Shown piece after piece: positions 28,869 to 37,258 of a stretch of DNA of 64,000 bases. This DNA is from an uncultured Dokdonia sp. (GTDB taxonomy: Bacteria; Bacteroidota; Bacteroidia; Flavobacteriales; Flavobacteriaceae), in the NCBI GenBank assembly GCA_947503305.1, contig CANNDF010000003.1, positions 496,001-560,000 of the forward strand, given 5' to 3'. Made by a program: the position numbers and the translations under genes. The number at the start of each line of letters is the position of its first letter. The first letter of the stretch is position 1. A model generated the notes under the pieces. That model was not told the DNA's origin, made no database searches, and worked only from the letters and a program-made list of their open reading frames with translations.

Positions 28869-30104
28869 ATGTTTTCACTCTTCAGAGAAAATTTGCGTAT
28901 TGCCTTTGATAGTATCAAAAGCCAATTACTTCGTACCATACTTACTGTATTTATTATTGCTATAGGAATTACGGCTTTGGTAGGGATTTTAACTTTTTTA
29001 AATGCCTTCGAAAACACATTGAATAATGACTTTGCTTCTATGGGGAGTAATACATTTAATCTACAACGGTATGAGTTTACGACACAACGTAGAAGCGAAC
29101 GTAGGGTGATTAATCCTGTGATCGGGTATCGTCAAGTAAAAGAATTTATAGATACCTATGAATACCCTACGGCACAAACAGCCGTTTCTTTTACAGGGAC
29201 ACGTACCGCCGAAGTTAAATATGAGAATGACAAAACAGATCCTGAAGTCAGAGTCCTAGGAGTGAATGAGCATTTCTTGCAAAATTCGGGATTGAAGCTT
29301 GATAAAGGGCGAAATTTTACAAGTTTTGACATTACTAATAACACACGGGTTTGTGTACTAGGAAGTGATTTTTATAAAAACCTTTTTAAAGATGATAACC
29401 CCATAGATAAAACCATTAGTATCCGAGGTACTAAGTTTAATGTTATAGGTATCCTAGAAGAAAAGGGAGCTACGTTTGGGAACAATCAGGATTTAAGAGT
29501 CCTTGTCCCTGTGCAAGTAGCCCGTACGATGTTTACACAGCCTAACATTAATTATAGCGTGAGTGTTATGGTAGACAATGTCGAATTTATGGACAGCGCA
29601 GAAGAAGAAGCCATATTAACCTTTAGAAACATTAGAGGCCTTTCCCCTGTAGAAGAAAATAATTTTGGGATAGGTCGTAGTGATGATCTTATCAATCAAA
29701 TAAGCGAAATTACGGATATATTAGGTATTGCAGCTTGGGCAATCAGTCTTATCACTATTTTTGGCTCGTGTATTGCGCTTGTTAATATTATGCTGGTTTC
29801 GGTCACAGAGCGTACTCGAGAAATTGGGGTGCGTAAAGCATTAGGTGCAAGGAAAAGAACTATCGCATTTCAATTTTTATACGAAGCTATTATTGTAGGC
29901 CAATATGGAGGTATATTAGGTATAATTATTGGGATTGGTATAGGTTATTTAATTGCTGTCTTTCTTGATTTTAAATTTGCAATACCTTGGAATGCGATTA
30001 TTGCTGCAACTACAATCACGTTTTTCATTGCTATCCTATCTGGTTTATTTCCAGCAATAAAAGCCGCAAAATTAGATCCTATCGAATCATTACGATACGA
30101 ATAA
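28869..30104 (+). CDS. ABC transporter permease, MacB/FtsX type
   Basis: 411 residues. One N-terminal membrane helix (about 20-45, LLRTILTVFIIAIGITALVG), a large extracytoplasmic MacB-like periplasmic core domain (about 50-265), and three C-terminal helices (about 285-405) in the FtsX fold. The conserved coupling segment TERTREIGVRKALGARKRTI links helices 2 and 3, and it ends in FPAIKAAKLDPIESLRYE. It would work with a separate ATPase, which is not adjacent. Exports lipoproteins, peptides or drugs in characterised relatives; substrate here unknown. Confidence 0.93.
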   Translation: MFSLFRENLRIAFDSIKSQLLRTILTVFIIAIGITALVGILTFLNAFENTLNNDFASMGSNTFNLQRYEFTTQRRSERRVINPVIGYRQVKEFIDTYEYPTAQTAVSFTGTRTAEVKYENDKTDPEVRVLGVNEHFLQNSGLKLDKGRNFTSFDITNNTRVCVLGSDFYKNLFKDDNPIDKTISIRGTKFNVIGILEEKGATFGNNQDLRVLVPVQVARTMFTQPNINYSVSVMVDNVEFMDSAEEEAILTFRNIRGLSPVEENNFGIGRSDDLINQISEITDILGIAAWAISLITIFGSCIALVNIMLVSVTERTREIGVRKALGARKRTIAFQFLYEAIIVGQYGGILGIIIGIGIGYLIAVFLDFKFAIPWNAIIAATTITFFIAILSGLFPAIKAAKLDPIESLRYE

Positions 30105-30121
30105 CATAGTTGACACACTCA

Positions 30122-30598
30122 CTATTTTACATCTACAAATCGTCCAAACCATCTGTATAAATCACCCTTAGTGATCGCAGCTCCTTGTTGAATAAGTTTA
30201 AATTTATCCATATTGGGTGTCTCACTATACTCTTTACTAGCACTCATAAAAACGACCTTATCATTTCCGAGGTTTTCTTGTAACCATTGATATCCTTCTT
30301 TAGTTGTAATATCAATTCCTTCTTGATTAATCTTGATTGCAATCAATGCCATTTTATCGTCTCTTAATTCAAAAAGATGCATTTGATTAGGAGATATATG
30401 TTCTAGATACTGTGCTTTACTTAAGACATTCTCCCATACGAGATCTGAAAAAATATCAATCTCCTCTTCGGCGACTTCTGGTTTGTTTATTTTAATGTCC
30501 TGCCATTCTTCGGCAGTAATGGATTGTGTAGCTAAAAAATTAATGAATTCTTGATGAAGTTCTTCTAACTGTTCTTTTGTTAGTCTGGTGTATTGCAT
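30122..30598 (-). CDS. DUF6495-like flavobacterial protein
   Basis: The reading frame extends to 30622, but the start at 30598 (MQYTRLTKEQLEEL) is preferred because family members, as I recall them, begin at this motif. About 158 residues, soluble, acidic: EELHQEFINFLATQSITAEE, EEIDIFSDLVWENVLSKAQY, WLQENLGNDKVVFMSASKEY and a C-terminal GDLYRWFGRFVDVK. It resembles conserved hypothetical proteins of Flavobacteriia (DUF6495, from memory). No function known. It converges on the ABC permease gene 17 bases away. Confidence 0.78.
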   Translation of the reverse strand: MQYTRLTKEQLEELHQEFINFLATQSITAEEWQDIKINKPEVAEEEIDIFSDLVWENVLSKAQYLEHISPNQMHLFELRDDKMALIAIKINQEGIDITTKEGYQWLQENLGNDKVVFMSASKEYSETPNMDKFKLIQQGAAITKGDLYRWFGRFVDVK

Positions 30599-30744
30599 AG
30601 TTCTTAAACTTAGTAAGCTCATCTGTTATATACATACGACCTATGTCGCAATCTGTATAGTATTCCGAATGTAAAATTAAAAGGATTCCTTAGAAAATTA
30701 TTTTATAAAACCTGATTAACAAATTAGGCCTTATGGATAAAGTA

Positions 30745-30782
30745 AAAAATCCGTCCTTGATTAAAATCAAGGACGGATCATA
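30745..30782 (-). terminator. Terminator of rpsF-rpsR-rplI operon
   Basis: Perfect 14-bp inverted repeat ATCCGTCCTTGATT (30749-30762) with 30765-30778, followed on the minus strand by six T. It lies about 25 bases after the rplI stop. Confidence 0.88.
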
Positions 30783-30804
30783 TAATATATCTAATATCGT
30801 ATAG

Positions 30805-31257
30805 TTATTTAGCTTCTGCTACTACATCAAATGCAAATGGCACTACTACATCTCTATGAAAACGAATAGATGCTTCATAGCTACCTAAACGTTTGATATT
30901 ATTACCAGGTATTGAGATAAATTTTTTCTCAATAGATACTCCTTCTTTTTCTAATACAGCTACAAGGTCTGCATTTGTAACAGATCCAAAAAGCTTATCT
31001 CCATCAGCAGTTTTTGATGCAATCTTAACTTCAAGATCTTTAAGCTTATTTGCTTCTTTCTGAGCATCATCAATTACTTTCTGCTCTTTATAAGCTCTTT
31101 GTTTTAAATTCTCTGCAAGAACCTTTCTAGCACTAGGTGTAGCAAGTACAGCAGCTCCTTGAGGAATTAAGAAATTTCTTCCGTAACCATTTTTTACAGT
31201 TACAATATCGTCTGCAAATCCTAGATTCTCAACGTCTCTCTTTAATATAAGTTCCAT
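30805..31257 (-). CDS. rplI: 50S ribosomal protein L9
   Basis: 150 residues, normal length. N-terminal rRNA-binding domain with LILKRDVENLGFADDIVTVK and YGRNFLIPQGAAVLAT, central helix and C-terminal domain (IKRLGSYEASIRFHRDVVVP). Third gene of the rpsF-rpsR-rplI operon, 12 bases after rpsR. Confidence 0.98.
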   Translation of the reverse strand: MELILKRDVENLGFADDIVTVKNGYGRNFLIPQGAAVLATPSARKVLAENLKQRAYKEQKVIDDAQKEANKLKDLEVKIASKTADGDKLFGSVTNADLVAVLEKEGVSIEKKFISIPGNNIKRLGSYEASIRFHRDVVVPFAFDVVAEAK

Positions 31258-31269
31258 GATGTCTAGTTT

Positions 31270-31569
31270 TTATTTGTATAAATCAGTGACATATGGCATA
31301 AGAGCCAAGTGACGTGCACGTTTAACGGCAACACTAACTTTACGTTGATACTTTAATGATGTTCCTGTAAGACGACGTGGTAACAATTTACCTTGTTCAT
31401 TTACAAAAGAAAGTAACCAATCTGCATCTTTGTAATCAACATATTTGATTCCAGATTTCTTAAAGCGACAGTATTTCTTTTGCTTGTTTGTCTCAATGTT
31501 TAAAGGAGTAAGATATCTGATATCTCCGTCCTTTTTACCTTTAGCCTGTTGTTCTATAGACGATGCCAT
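31270..31569 (-). CDS. rpsR: 30S ribosomal protein S18
   Basis: 99 residues with the S18 core: [18 protein letters not shown], then [20 protein letters not shown] and the terminal [17 protein letters not shown]. The N-terminal extension (about 30 residues) is longer than in E. coli, as is usual in Bacteroidota. Two bases separate it from rpsF. Confidence 0.98.
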   Translation of the reverse strand: MASSIEQQAKGKKDGDIRYLTPLNIETNKQKKYCRFKKSGIKYVDYKDADWLLSFVNEQGKLLPRRLTGTSLKYQRKVSVAVKRARHLALMPYVTDLYK

Positions 31570-31571
31570 AA

Positions 31572-31910
31572 TTACGCTTGTTTTTGGTTTCTAGTTCTTC
31601 TTTTTTCTGCCCAAGCAATTGCATGCTTGTCTAGTTTAACCGTTAAGTAACGCATTACACGCTCATCACGACGGAAGGTAAGTTCATACTCAGAGATTGC
31701 TTCTCCAGGTACTGTAAATTCGAATAAGTGATAAAATCCACTTTTCTTGTGTTGAATAGGATAGGCAAGCTTTTTAAGCCCCCAATCTTCTTTACTAATC
31801 ATCTTAGCACCCTTAGAAGTAAGAAAGTCTTCGTACTTCTTAACTGTTTCCTTTATCTGTTCATCAGATAAAACGGGATTCAAGATGAAAACAGTTTCAT
31901 AGTGATTCAT
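31572..31910 (-). CDS. rpsF: 30S ribosomal protein S6
   Basis: 112 residues, ferredoxin-like S6: [40 protein letters not shown] and [20 protein letters not shown]. Partner of S18 in the 30S platform. First gene of the operon, with an almost ideal promoter 30 bases upstream. Confidence 0.98.
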   Translation of the reverse strand: MNHYETVFILNPVLSDEQIKETVKKYEDFLTSKGAKMISKEDWGLKKLAYPIQHKKSGFYHLFEFTVPGEAISEYELTFRRDERVMRYLTVKLDKHAIAWAEKRRTRNQKQA

Positions 31911-31939
31911 ATAAAATGAGTTTAATTAAAAAATGAGTG

Positions 31940-31969
31940 CAAAATTAAGTATACTTATTGGTTTGGCAA
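31940..31969 (-). promoter_or_regulatory. Promoter of rpsF operon
   Basis: Minus strand TTG (31969-31967), 19-base spacer, TAATTTTG (31947-31940): full match to the Bacteroidota TTG-N19-TAnnTTTG consensus. Confidence 0.82.
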
Positions 31970-32201
31970 AACATAAGTTTAACAAATATGGAAGTAAAAT
32001 TCTTACAGTATAAATTAACTTAGGCTTAAAGTCTATAAATTAATTGATATATTGGTAGTTAAGCGTAAAAAACGAATTAGTTATGTTTCGTTTTTCCTCG
32101 ACAAAAAACACAAAAACCCGATGAAATCCACCTTTTTGTTGCTTATTCCTTTTTTTTTAAGTACTATTGTATAACTTAACCTATTTAAATTTTTAAAAAC
32201 T

Positions 32202-32903
32202 GTGGAAGGAGTAATTTTAGATTGCGCTGTTGTTGACGACTCTAGCCTACAACGATTAGCGATTGTAAAAATGATCAGTGATCATCCCAATTTACGTCTC
32301 GTCGCTGAGTATAATAATGCCATAGAAACAAAAAATGGTTTACTAGAAACTAAAGTTGACCTAATATTTCTGGATATAGAAATGCCAATCCTGTCGGGAT
32401 TTGATTTATTAGATGATCTTATTCATAAACCCCAAATTATCTTTGTTACTGGTAAAACCAAATATGCATATAAAGCCTTTAATTACAATGCAATAGATTA
32501 CTTACGTAAGCCTATTACAAAAGATCGCTTTACAAATGCAGTCTATAAAGCTATAAGTCTCTATAAGCTTAAAACAGAGGGTGCTGTAGATGATGATGAC
32601 TATATCTTTGTAAAAAGTAACCTTAAAAAGAAGAAGGTTATGCTTAATGAATTAAAATACATTACAGCATTAGGTGACTATGTAAAACTTGTTACTGTAC
32701 ATGATCCCATCGTTGTACTTGCAACTATGAAATCTTTTGTAGCACAGCTACCACCAGAGCGTTTTATGCGTATTCATAAATCATATATTATAAATATTGA
32801 TAAAGTAGATAAATATAATAGTAGAAATATTGAAATAGATGGTGAAAGGATTCCTCTTAGTAGACATAAAAAAACAGAATTGATAGAAGCGCTTTCCGCA
32901 TAA
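32202..32903 (+). CDS. LytTR-family response regulator
   Basis: 233 residues, start GTG: the upstream frame holds no ATG before a stop at 32172. Receiver domain (about 1-120) with acidic pocket VVDDS, phosphoacceptor Asp58 in LIFLDIEMPILSGFDLL, and the conserved Lys in YLRKPITKDRF. A LytTR DNA-binding domain follows (about 135-231; LNELKYITALGDYVKLVT, RFMRIHKSYIINIDKVD). It is a transcription regulator. No histidine kinase is adjacent, so it is an orphan here. The leader may be over 100 bases and contains an A/T-rich hairpin (32069-32096). Confidence 0.92.
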   Translation: MEGVILDCAVVDDSSLQRLAIVKMISDHPNLRLVAEYNNAIETKNGLLETKVDLIFLDIEMPILSGFDLLDDLIHKPQIIFVTGKTKYAYKAFNYNAIDYLRKPITKDRFTNAVYKAISLYKLKTEGAVDDDDYIFVKSNLKKKKVMLNELKYITALGDYVKLVTVHDPIVVLATMKSFVAQLPPERFMRIHKSYIINIDKVDKYNSRNIEIDGERIPLSRHKKTELIEALSA

Positions 32904-32921
32904 ATCAAATACCATATAAAT

Positions 32922-32951
32922 AAAATCCGCTAGATGACTAGCGGATTTTTT
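32922..32951. terminator. Bidirectional terminator between LytTR regulator and priA
   Basis: Perfect 12-bp stem AAAATCCGCTAG (32922-32933) with 32938-32949, loop ATGA, T run beyond. Serves the convergent genes on both strands. Confidence 0.88.
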
Positions 32952-32990
32952 ATTTTATGCATTTACATTTTTTTAGATATATCTATATAA

Positions 32991-35444
32991 TTAGTAACAA
33001 TCTACATCTATGACGAGTCGAATGCTTCGATATTGAGGGATTGCCATAAAGCTTGTTTGTATACGAGTTATTTGATCTTTAATCTTCTTTATATTTTGTT
33101 TACGATGCATTTTAATCATTATGTTTCTACGGTATTGATTACGTATACGGGCTATAGACGGTGTTTCTGGACCTAATACTAGGTCATTGCCTAATGACTG
33201 ACGTAATGCTTTTGCTAGCCAAATACTGGCCTCTTCGATTTTTTGATACTCTTTATGACGCAGTGTAATTCTAATTAAGCGGTAAAAAGGCGGGTATTTA
33301 AAATTGCGCCTATCCTCTAACTGTTCTTCATACATCGCTTCAAATTTATTTATTGAAACTTGTTGTAATATTTGATGGAATGGATTGTAGGTTTGCACCA
33401 AAACTTTTCCTTGTTTTTCTGTACGACCAGCTCTACCAGACACCTGTGCTATTAATTGATAACTACGTTCATGCGCTCTGAAATCTGGAAAATTAAGCAT
33501 GCTATCTGCATTTAAAATTCCAACGAGAGTTACATTTCTAAAATCTAATCCTTTAGTAAGCATTTGTGTACCTACTAAAATGTCAATCTGTTCCTGTTCG
33601 AAAGCTGTAATTAATTTTTCAAAACCATATTTACCGCGGGTTGTATCAGAATCCATTCGAGCAATTGAATAGTCAGGATAAAGCTCTTTTAAGGCTACTT
33701 CTACCTGTTCTGTACCAAATCCTTTGGTCGTAAGGGTTGCACTTCCACATGCCATACATTTGAGTTGCATAGCAATATTATGTCCGCAATAATGACACCG
33801 CAATTGATTCCGATATTTATGATAGGTAAGACTTACATCACAATTAGGGCATTGCGGTGCATGTCCACACGTAGTACATTCTAAAATAGGTGAGAAACCT
33901 CTACGGTTTTGAAAAAGAATAACCTGCTCTCCTAATTCTAATGCATCTGTAATAGCGCGAAGCAGTGTATCACTAAAGTGACCCGTCATTTCTCGTTTGC
34001 GGTGTTTTTCTTTTATATCTACTAAGGCAATTTCTGGCATACGTATATTACCATGACGTTCTTTAAGAGAGACATATCCATATTTTCCTTGCTTTGCGTT
34101 ATATACAGTTTCAAGACTTGGTGTTGCAGAGCCTAAAAGAACTTTGGCCTTAAACATATATCCTAAAACAATAGCTGCGTCTCTGGCGTGATATCGAGGA
34201 GCTGGATCGTATTGTTTAAAACTACTTTCATGTTCTTCATCTATAACGATAAATCCCAAATTTCTAAATGGTAATAACATTGCACTTCGGGCACCTATGA
34301 TAATTTGAGCTTTAGAACTCTTTCGTAGTACATTCTCCCAAACCTCAACACGTTCATTCATAGAATACTTAGAATGAAAAACAGATATCTTATCCCCAAA
34401 ATAAGCTTGTAATCGAGTGATTAATTGAGTAGTTAAGGCTATCTCTGGCAATAAATACAATATTTGTTTTCCCGTTTCCAGCATCGTATTAATCATAGAG
34501 ACATAGATCTCCGTTTTTCCAGAGGCAGTTACCCCGTGTAATAAACACACATCTTGCTTTTTAAAACTTTCTTCTATATGAATAAGGGCTTCTTTTTGAT
34601 GCTTGTTTAATTCTTTTGTGCTGGATATATGACCTTCAAAATTAATCCGGTCTTGCCGCTTCTCATAAATTTCAAAAACTCCTTTTTTTACAAGGCTATT
34701 TAATTGAGTAGCTGTAGTACTGGTTGCTTTTTGTAATGTTAGTGAAGTGATAGGTTTATTTGTTTTCGCTTTAAGCGAAAAATACATAAGCACCATTGCT
34801 TTTTGTTTGGGAGCTCTTGATAATTCTTCTAGTAATTTATTAAATGCTTCTTCTTCCTCATATACTGGGTTTAGCTGCACAAACTTAACAAGCTTAGGTT
34901 TGTATTGCTCATAGATCTCTTCTTGAACAGAAAGAGCTCCTTTTTCTAATAATTGCTGTATGGTAGGTAATACATTGCGCTTACCTAAAATATCCATCAC
35001 TTCTTGGATTTTTATGACAGATTGGTGTTGCAATGCCTCATATACCAAAAACTCATCATCTTGTAATGAAACATCATCTAATATAATTTCAGGATTTTTC
35101 TTAATAATGGTCTCACTTTCTAGTAAAAAAGCTCCTGGAAGAGCTGCCCTCATTACCTCCCCTTCTGTACACATATAATATGTAGCAATCCATTCCCAAA
35201 ACGCAAGCTGTTCTTTAGTAACTATAAAATATTCATCAAGAATATGCTCTATGTCTTTAGCTTCATATATCGTAGGTGCATTTTGGTGTATGTTTTTTAC
35301 AATGCCTGCATATATTTTTGATTTCCCAAAAGGGACAGCGACACGCATCCCGGCTTTTAAAAAGCTTGCTTCTGCACTAGTAACCCTATACGTAAATGTT
35401 TTTTGTACGGGAATAGGAAGGATGACATCTATGAAGTGGGACAT
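32991..35444 (-). CDS. priA: Primosomal protein N' (replication restart helicase)
   Basis: The start at 35444 (MSHFIDVILPIPVQKTFTYR) is chosen over the longer frame reaching 35492: homologs begin here and the upstream extension runs through a palindrome. About 817 residues. N-terminal 3'-DNA-end-binding domain, helicase lobe with Walker A LLHGVTASGKTEIYV and Walker B VIDEEHESSFKQ, a zinc-binding Cys cluster (CTTCGHAPQCPNC, CHYCGHN, CMACGS), helicase motifs V/VI (GTQMLTKGLDF, QVSGRAGRTEKQG), and a C-terminal domain. Reloads the replicative helicase at stalled forks. Confidence 0.97.
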   Translation of the reverse strand: MSHFIDVILPIPVQKTFTYRVTSAEASFLKAGMRVAVPFGKSKIYAGIVKNIHQNAPTIYEAKDIEHILDEYFIVTKEQLAFWEWIATYYMCTEGEVMRAALPGAFLLESETIIKKNPEIILDDVSLQDDEFLVYEALQHQSVIKIQEVMDILGKRNVLPTIQQLLEKGALSVQEEIYEQYKPKLVKFVQLNPVYEEEEAFNKLLEELSRAPKQKAMVLMYFSLKAKTNKPITSLTLQKATSTTATQLNSLVKKGVFEIYEKRQDRINFEGHISSTKELNKHQKEALIHIEESFKKQDVCLLHGVTASGKTEIYVSMINTMLETGKQILYLLPEIALTTQLITRLQAYFGDKISVFHSKYSMNERVEVWENVLRKSSKAQIIIGARSAMLLPFRNLGFIVIDEEHESSFKQYDPAPRYHARDAAIVLGYMFKAKVLLGSATPSLETVYNAKQGKYGYVSLKERHGNIRMPEIALVDIKEKHRKREMTGHFSDTLLRAITDALELGEQVILFQNRRGFSPILECTTCGHAPQCPNCDVSLTYHKYRNQLRCHYCGHNIAMQLKCMACGSATLTTKGFGTEQVEVALKELYPDYSIARMDSDTTRGKYGFEKLITAFEQEQIDILVGTQMLTKGLDFRNVTLVGILNADSMLNFPDFRAHERSYQLIAQVSGRAGRTEKQGKVLVQTYNPFHQILQQVSINKFEAMYEEQLEDRRNFKYPPFYRLIRITLRHKEYQKIEEASIWLAKALRQSLGNDLVLGPETPSIARIRNQYRRNIMIKMHRKQNIKKIKDQITRIQTSFMAIPQYRSIRLVIDVDCY

Positions 35445-35468
35445 AGTATCAAAAGTAGGATTTACACT

Positions 35469-35482
35469 GCTTTTGCGAAAGC
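35469..35482. repeat. Dispersed palindrome, one-mismatch copy upstream of priA
   Basis: GCTTTTGCGAAAGC, 25 bases upstream of the chosen priA start. Confidence 0.7.
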
Positions 35483-35490
35483 ATAACAAC

Positions 35491-35527
35491 AAAAAAAAGC
35501 TATCTATATATATAGATAGCCTTTTTT
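35491..35527 (-). terminator. Terminator of tail-collar gene
   Basis: 22-bp palindrome centred at 35509/35510 (arms GCTATCTATA...TATAGATAGC) flanked by eight A on the left and six T on the right. On the minus strand it follows the tail-collar stop by about 48 bases. Confidence 0.8.
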
Positions 35528-35574
35528 ACAGAAATTCAATCCCCCAATTGAATCTTTATGGATAATTTAAAGTA

Positions 35575-36093
35575 TTAACTTCTACTTGGGAATACCCCTT
35601 GTAATGCAATAATATAGTTTATAGCTATATATGGTTGCATTATTGAAAATGATCTACTATTACCTGTATTTGTAACTGTAGGTGCCCCTAATGTTGTACT
35701 AGACTTTGTAGTCTCATACGCATTTGCAGGTGTAATTGCAGGATATGCTCCGCTTGGATCATCTGTATTTGCATCTTCTTCACTTACATGAATTTGCACC
35801 CCATGATTATGTGATGGTAATTCATTTACGGTAAGTGTCACATTTTCTCTACCTCCTTTTTGCCCTAATCTATAATCAGGTAGGCCTGGCCCATTCCCTT
35901 GTTGAATAGGTGCTCTCCCTCTTAAATCAGGTAAGGCAAATGTAGTTCTTCCGTCACCACCATAAGTAGTTCCTAAAATTGAAAATAAAGCGCTATTCTG
36001 TGAAATAGGTAATAATTGACCTTCACAAAGTGCCCAACCGCGCGGGGCAAAGTTGCCTCCAAACATGACAATCTCTCCGATAAATGGATCCAT
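35575..36093 (-). CDS. Phage tail-collar domain protein (MdpB-like)
   Basis: 172 residues. Starts DPFIGEIVMFGGNFAPRGWA and continues CEGQLLPISQNSALFSILGT and GGDGRTTFALPDLRGRAPIQ, the classic tail-collar domain (PF07484-type), and ends FSIMQPYIAINYIIALQGVF. Related proteins are phage tail-fibre collars, or 'microcystin-dependent' orphan homologs found singly in bacteria. No other phage gene is near; neighbours are priA and a DUF2147 gene. Own terminator, so monocistronic. Its cellular role is unknown. Confidence 0.92.
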   Translation of the reverse strand: MDPFIGEIVMFGGNFAPRGWALCEGQLLPISQNSALFSILGTTYGGDGRTTFALPDLRGRAPIQQGNGPGLPDYRLGQKGGRENVTLTVNELPSHNHGVQIHVSEEDANTDDPSGAYPAITPANAYETTKSSTTLGAPTVTNTGNSRSFSIMQPYIAINYIIALQGVFPSRS

Positions 36094-36129
36094 AATAATA
36101 AAGTTTTTGAGTTATAGTTATTGAATACT

Positions 36130-36137
36130 CAAATCTA
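36130..36137 (-). promoter_or_regulatory. Candidate -7 element for tail-collar gene
   Basis: TAGATTTG on the minus strand, exact TAnnTTTG match, about 37 bases upstream of the start codon. No TTG at the ideal distance. Confidence 0.4.
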
Positions 36138-36149
36138 GATTACAGTACC

Positions 36150-36182
36150 ATAAAATAACCCCGTAGTTTTACGGGGTTTTAA
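36150..36182 (-). terminator. Terminator of DUF2147 gene
   Basis: Nine-bp stem AACCCCGTA (36157-36165) with 36170-36178, loop GTTT. Lies about 30 bases downstream of the minus-strand stop; A/T-rich flanks on both sides. Confidence 0.75.
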
Positions 36183-36206
36183 AATCAGGTAAATTAATAA
36201 ACAGTA

Positions 36207-36632
36207 TTAATTGACACGTATCCATTGTTGTGTTCGGAAGAAGAAGGCAACATATCCCCTAACATTTAATAAGGAATTATCCTCTTCATCTACCCATATC
36301 TTAGCACGATATTCTTTTCCATTTTCAGGGTCAAAAATAGTTCCCCCTGTATACCGATTACCATTTTTTTTAAGATTTTTAATAATGGTAAGTCCTATCA
36401 AAGGAGTATCTTTTTCTTCTCCCTTACAAAGGTCACAAAGATCATTCTGATGATTTACATCTGTAATTGCTATAATTTTACCAAATACCTTCCCCTGCTT
36501 TTCAAAAATCTCAAGGGTAGATTTTGTTTCTCCTGTAACATCATCAACTGTTTTCCAAGTACCAAAAACACTCGCCTCCTGTGCGTTGATTTGAAATACT
36601 GAAAACATAATAAGTAGTACTATATATTTCAT
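36207..36632 (-). CDS. DUF2147 secreted protein
   Basis: Start 36632 (MKYIVLLIMFSVFQINAQ) is preferred: the frame opens to 36698, but the extension would run through a terminator hairpin. About 141 residues. After the signal peptide comes a lipocalin-like DUF2147 domain: VFGTWKTVDDVTGETKSTLE, EKQGKVFGKIIAI, a CDLCKG pair, LIGLTIIKNLKKNGNRYTGG and EYRAKIWVDEEDNSL. Periplasmic; function unknown in the family. Last of the genes downstream of nadC, but separated from them by a terminator. Confidence 0.88.
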   Translation of the reverse strand: MKYIVLLIMFSVFQINAQEASVFGTWKTVDDVTGETKSTLEIFEKQGKVFGKIIAITDVNHQNDLCDLCKGEEKDTPLIGLTIIKNLKKNGNRYTGGTIFDPENGKEYRAKIWVDEEDNSLLNVRGYVAFFFRTQQWIRVN

Positions 36633-36644
36633 CTTCTTGGGGGA

Positions 36645-36676
36645 TATAAAAACAGCGGATAGATATCCGCTGTTTA
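36645..36676 (-). terminator. Terminator of nadC-brkB-chalcone-isomerase-like operon
   Basis: Perfect 10-bp stem AACAGCGGAT (36651-36660) with 36665-36674, loop AGAT. On the minus strand it follows the stop at 36698 by about 24 bases and ends in five T. Confidence 0.85.
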
Positions 36677-36697
36677 TTTTATAATTTGTACAATACA

Positions 36698-37258
36698 TTA
36701 ACTTCCAAGCATTGCTTCTTTAAGGTCATCATCTGCTGGTTTGTTTCCTAACCATATTCCAAATAATGCTTTTTTAAATTCTAGTCCTTCTATAACTCCT
36801 ACTTCTTCTCCATTTTTATATACTACAGAACCTTTTCCTTTTACATAAGCAATATCAAAAACGTTAGTTTTTACAATTTTGTCACTGAAAAAGCCTTTGA
36901 AGGTTTCTATTTTATCTGTCATAGAAGAGGTATCTCCATTCATTGATTTTTTAAATCCATCATTTACAGCTTTAATCATTTTCTTACTAGAGATCAATCC
37001 AGATACAATATCTAGTTTGATTGCCATAGTCTCATCTGCATTAATAATTGTAGCAGCATCTGTACTCTTAGATTGTAAATACAATCCTCCTGCATACAAG
37101 TCAAATACTACTTTCTCTCTCATTCCTGCTCCATTAAGAACAAGATCTGAACCTCCTATTGTAATTGTATTAGGAAGTGTTGCATCTCCTACTTGTGTTT
37201 GTGCTTCTGCAAAAGCAATACTAAAAATTGCCACAAGGGCTAACATAATTTTCTTCAT
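36698..37258 (-). CDS. Chalcone-isomerase-like secreted protein
   Basis: 186 residues, signal peptide MKKIMLALVAIFSIAFAEAQ. The remainder matches the bacterial chalcone isomerase-like family (PF16036-type): MREKVVFDLYAGGLYLQSKS, IKLDIVSGLISSKKMIKAVN and FEKALFGIWLGNKPAD-like ending (KKALFGIWLGNKPADDDLK). Bacterial members probably bind fatty acids or small hydrophobic ligands rather than isomerise chalcone. Overlaps brkB by four bases (ATGA) and ends the operon. Confidence 0.88.
   Translation of the reverse strand: MKKIMLALVAIFSIAFAEAQTQVGDATLPNTITIGGSDLVLNGAGMREKVVFDLYAGGLYLQSKSTDAATIINADETMAIKLDIVSGLISSKKMIKAVNDGFKKSMNGDTSSMTDKIETFKGFFSDKIVKTNVFDIAYVKGKGSVVYKNGEEVGVIEGLEFKKALFGIWLGNKPADDDLKEAMLGS

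Noticed and set aside
32069-32096. A/T-rich hairpin AAAAACGAA/TTCGTTTTT upstream of the LytTR gene as a terminator
   Set aside because: No upstream plus-strand gene to terminate and a weak stem; possibly part of the leader, not listed as a feature.
34763-34781. Inverted repeat TTTTCGCTT-T-AAGCGAAAA inside priA, resembling the dispersed palindrome
   Set aside because: Different arrangement of the same half-words; single occurrence, so not counted as a copy.
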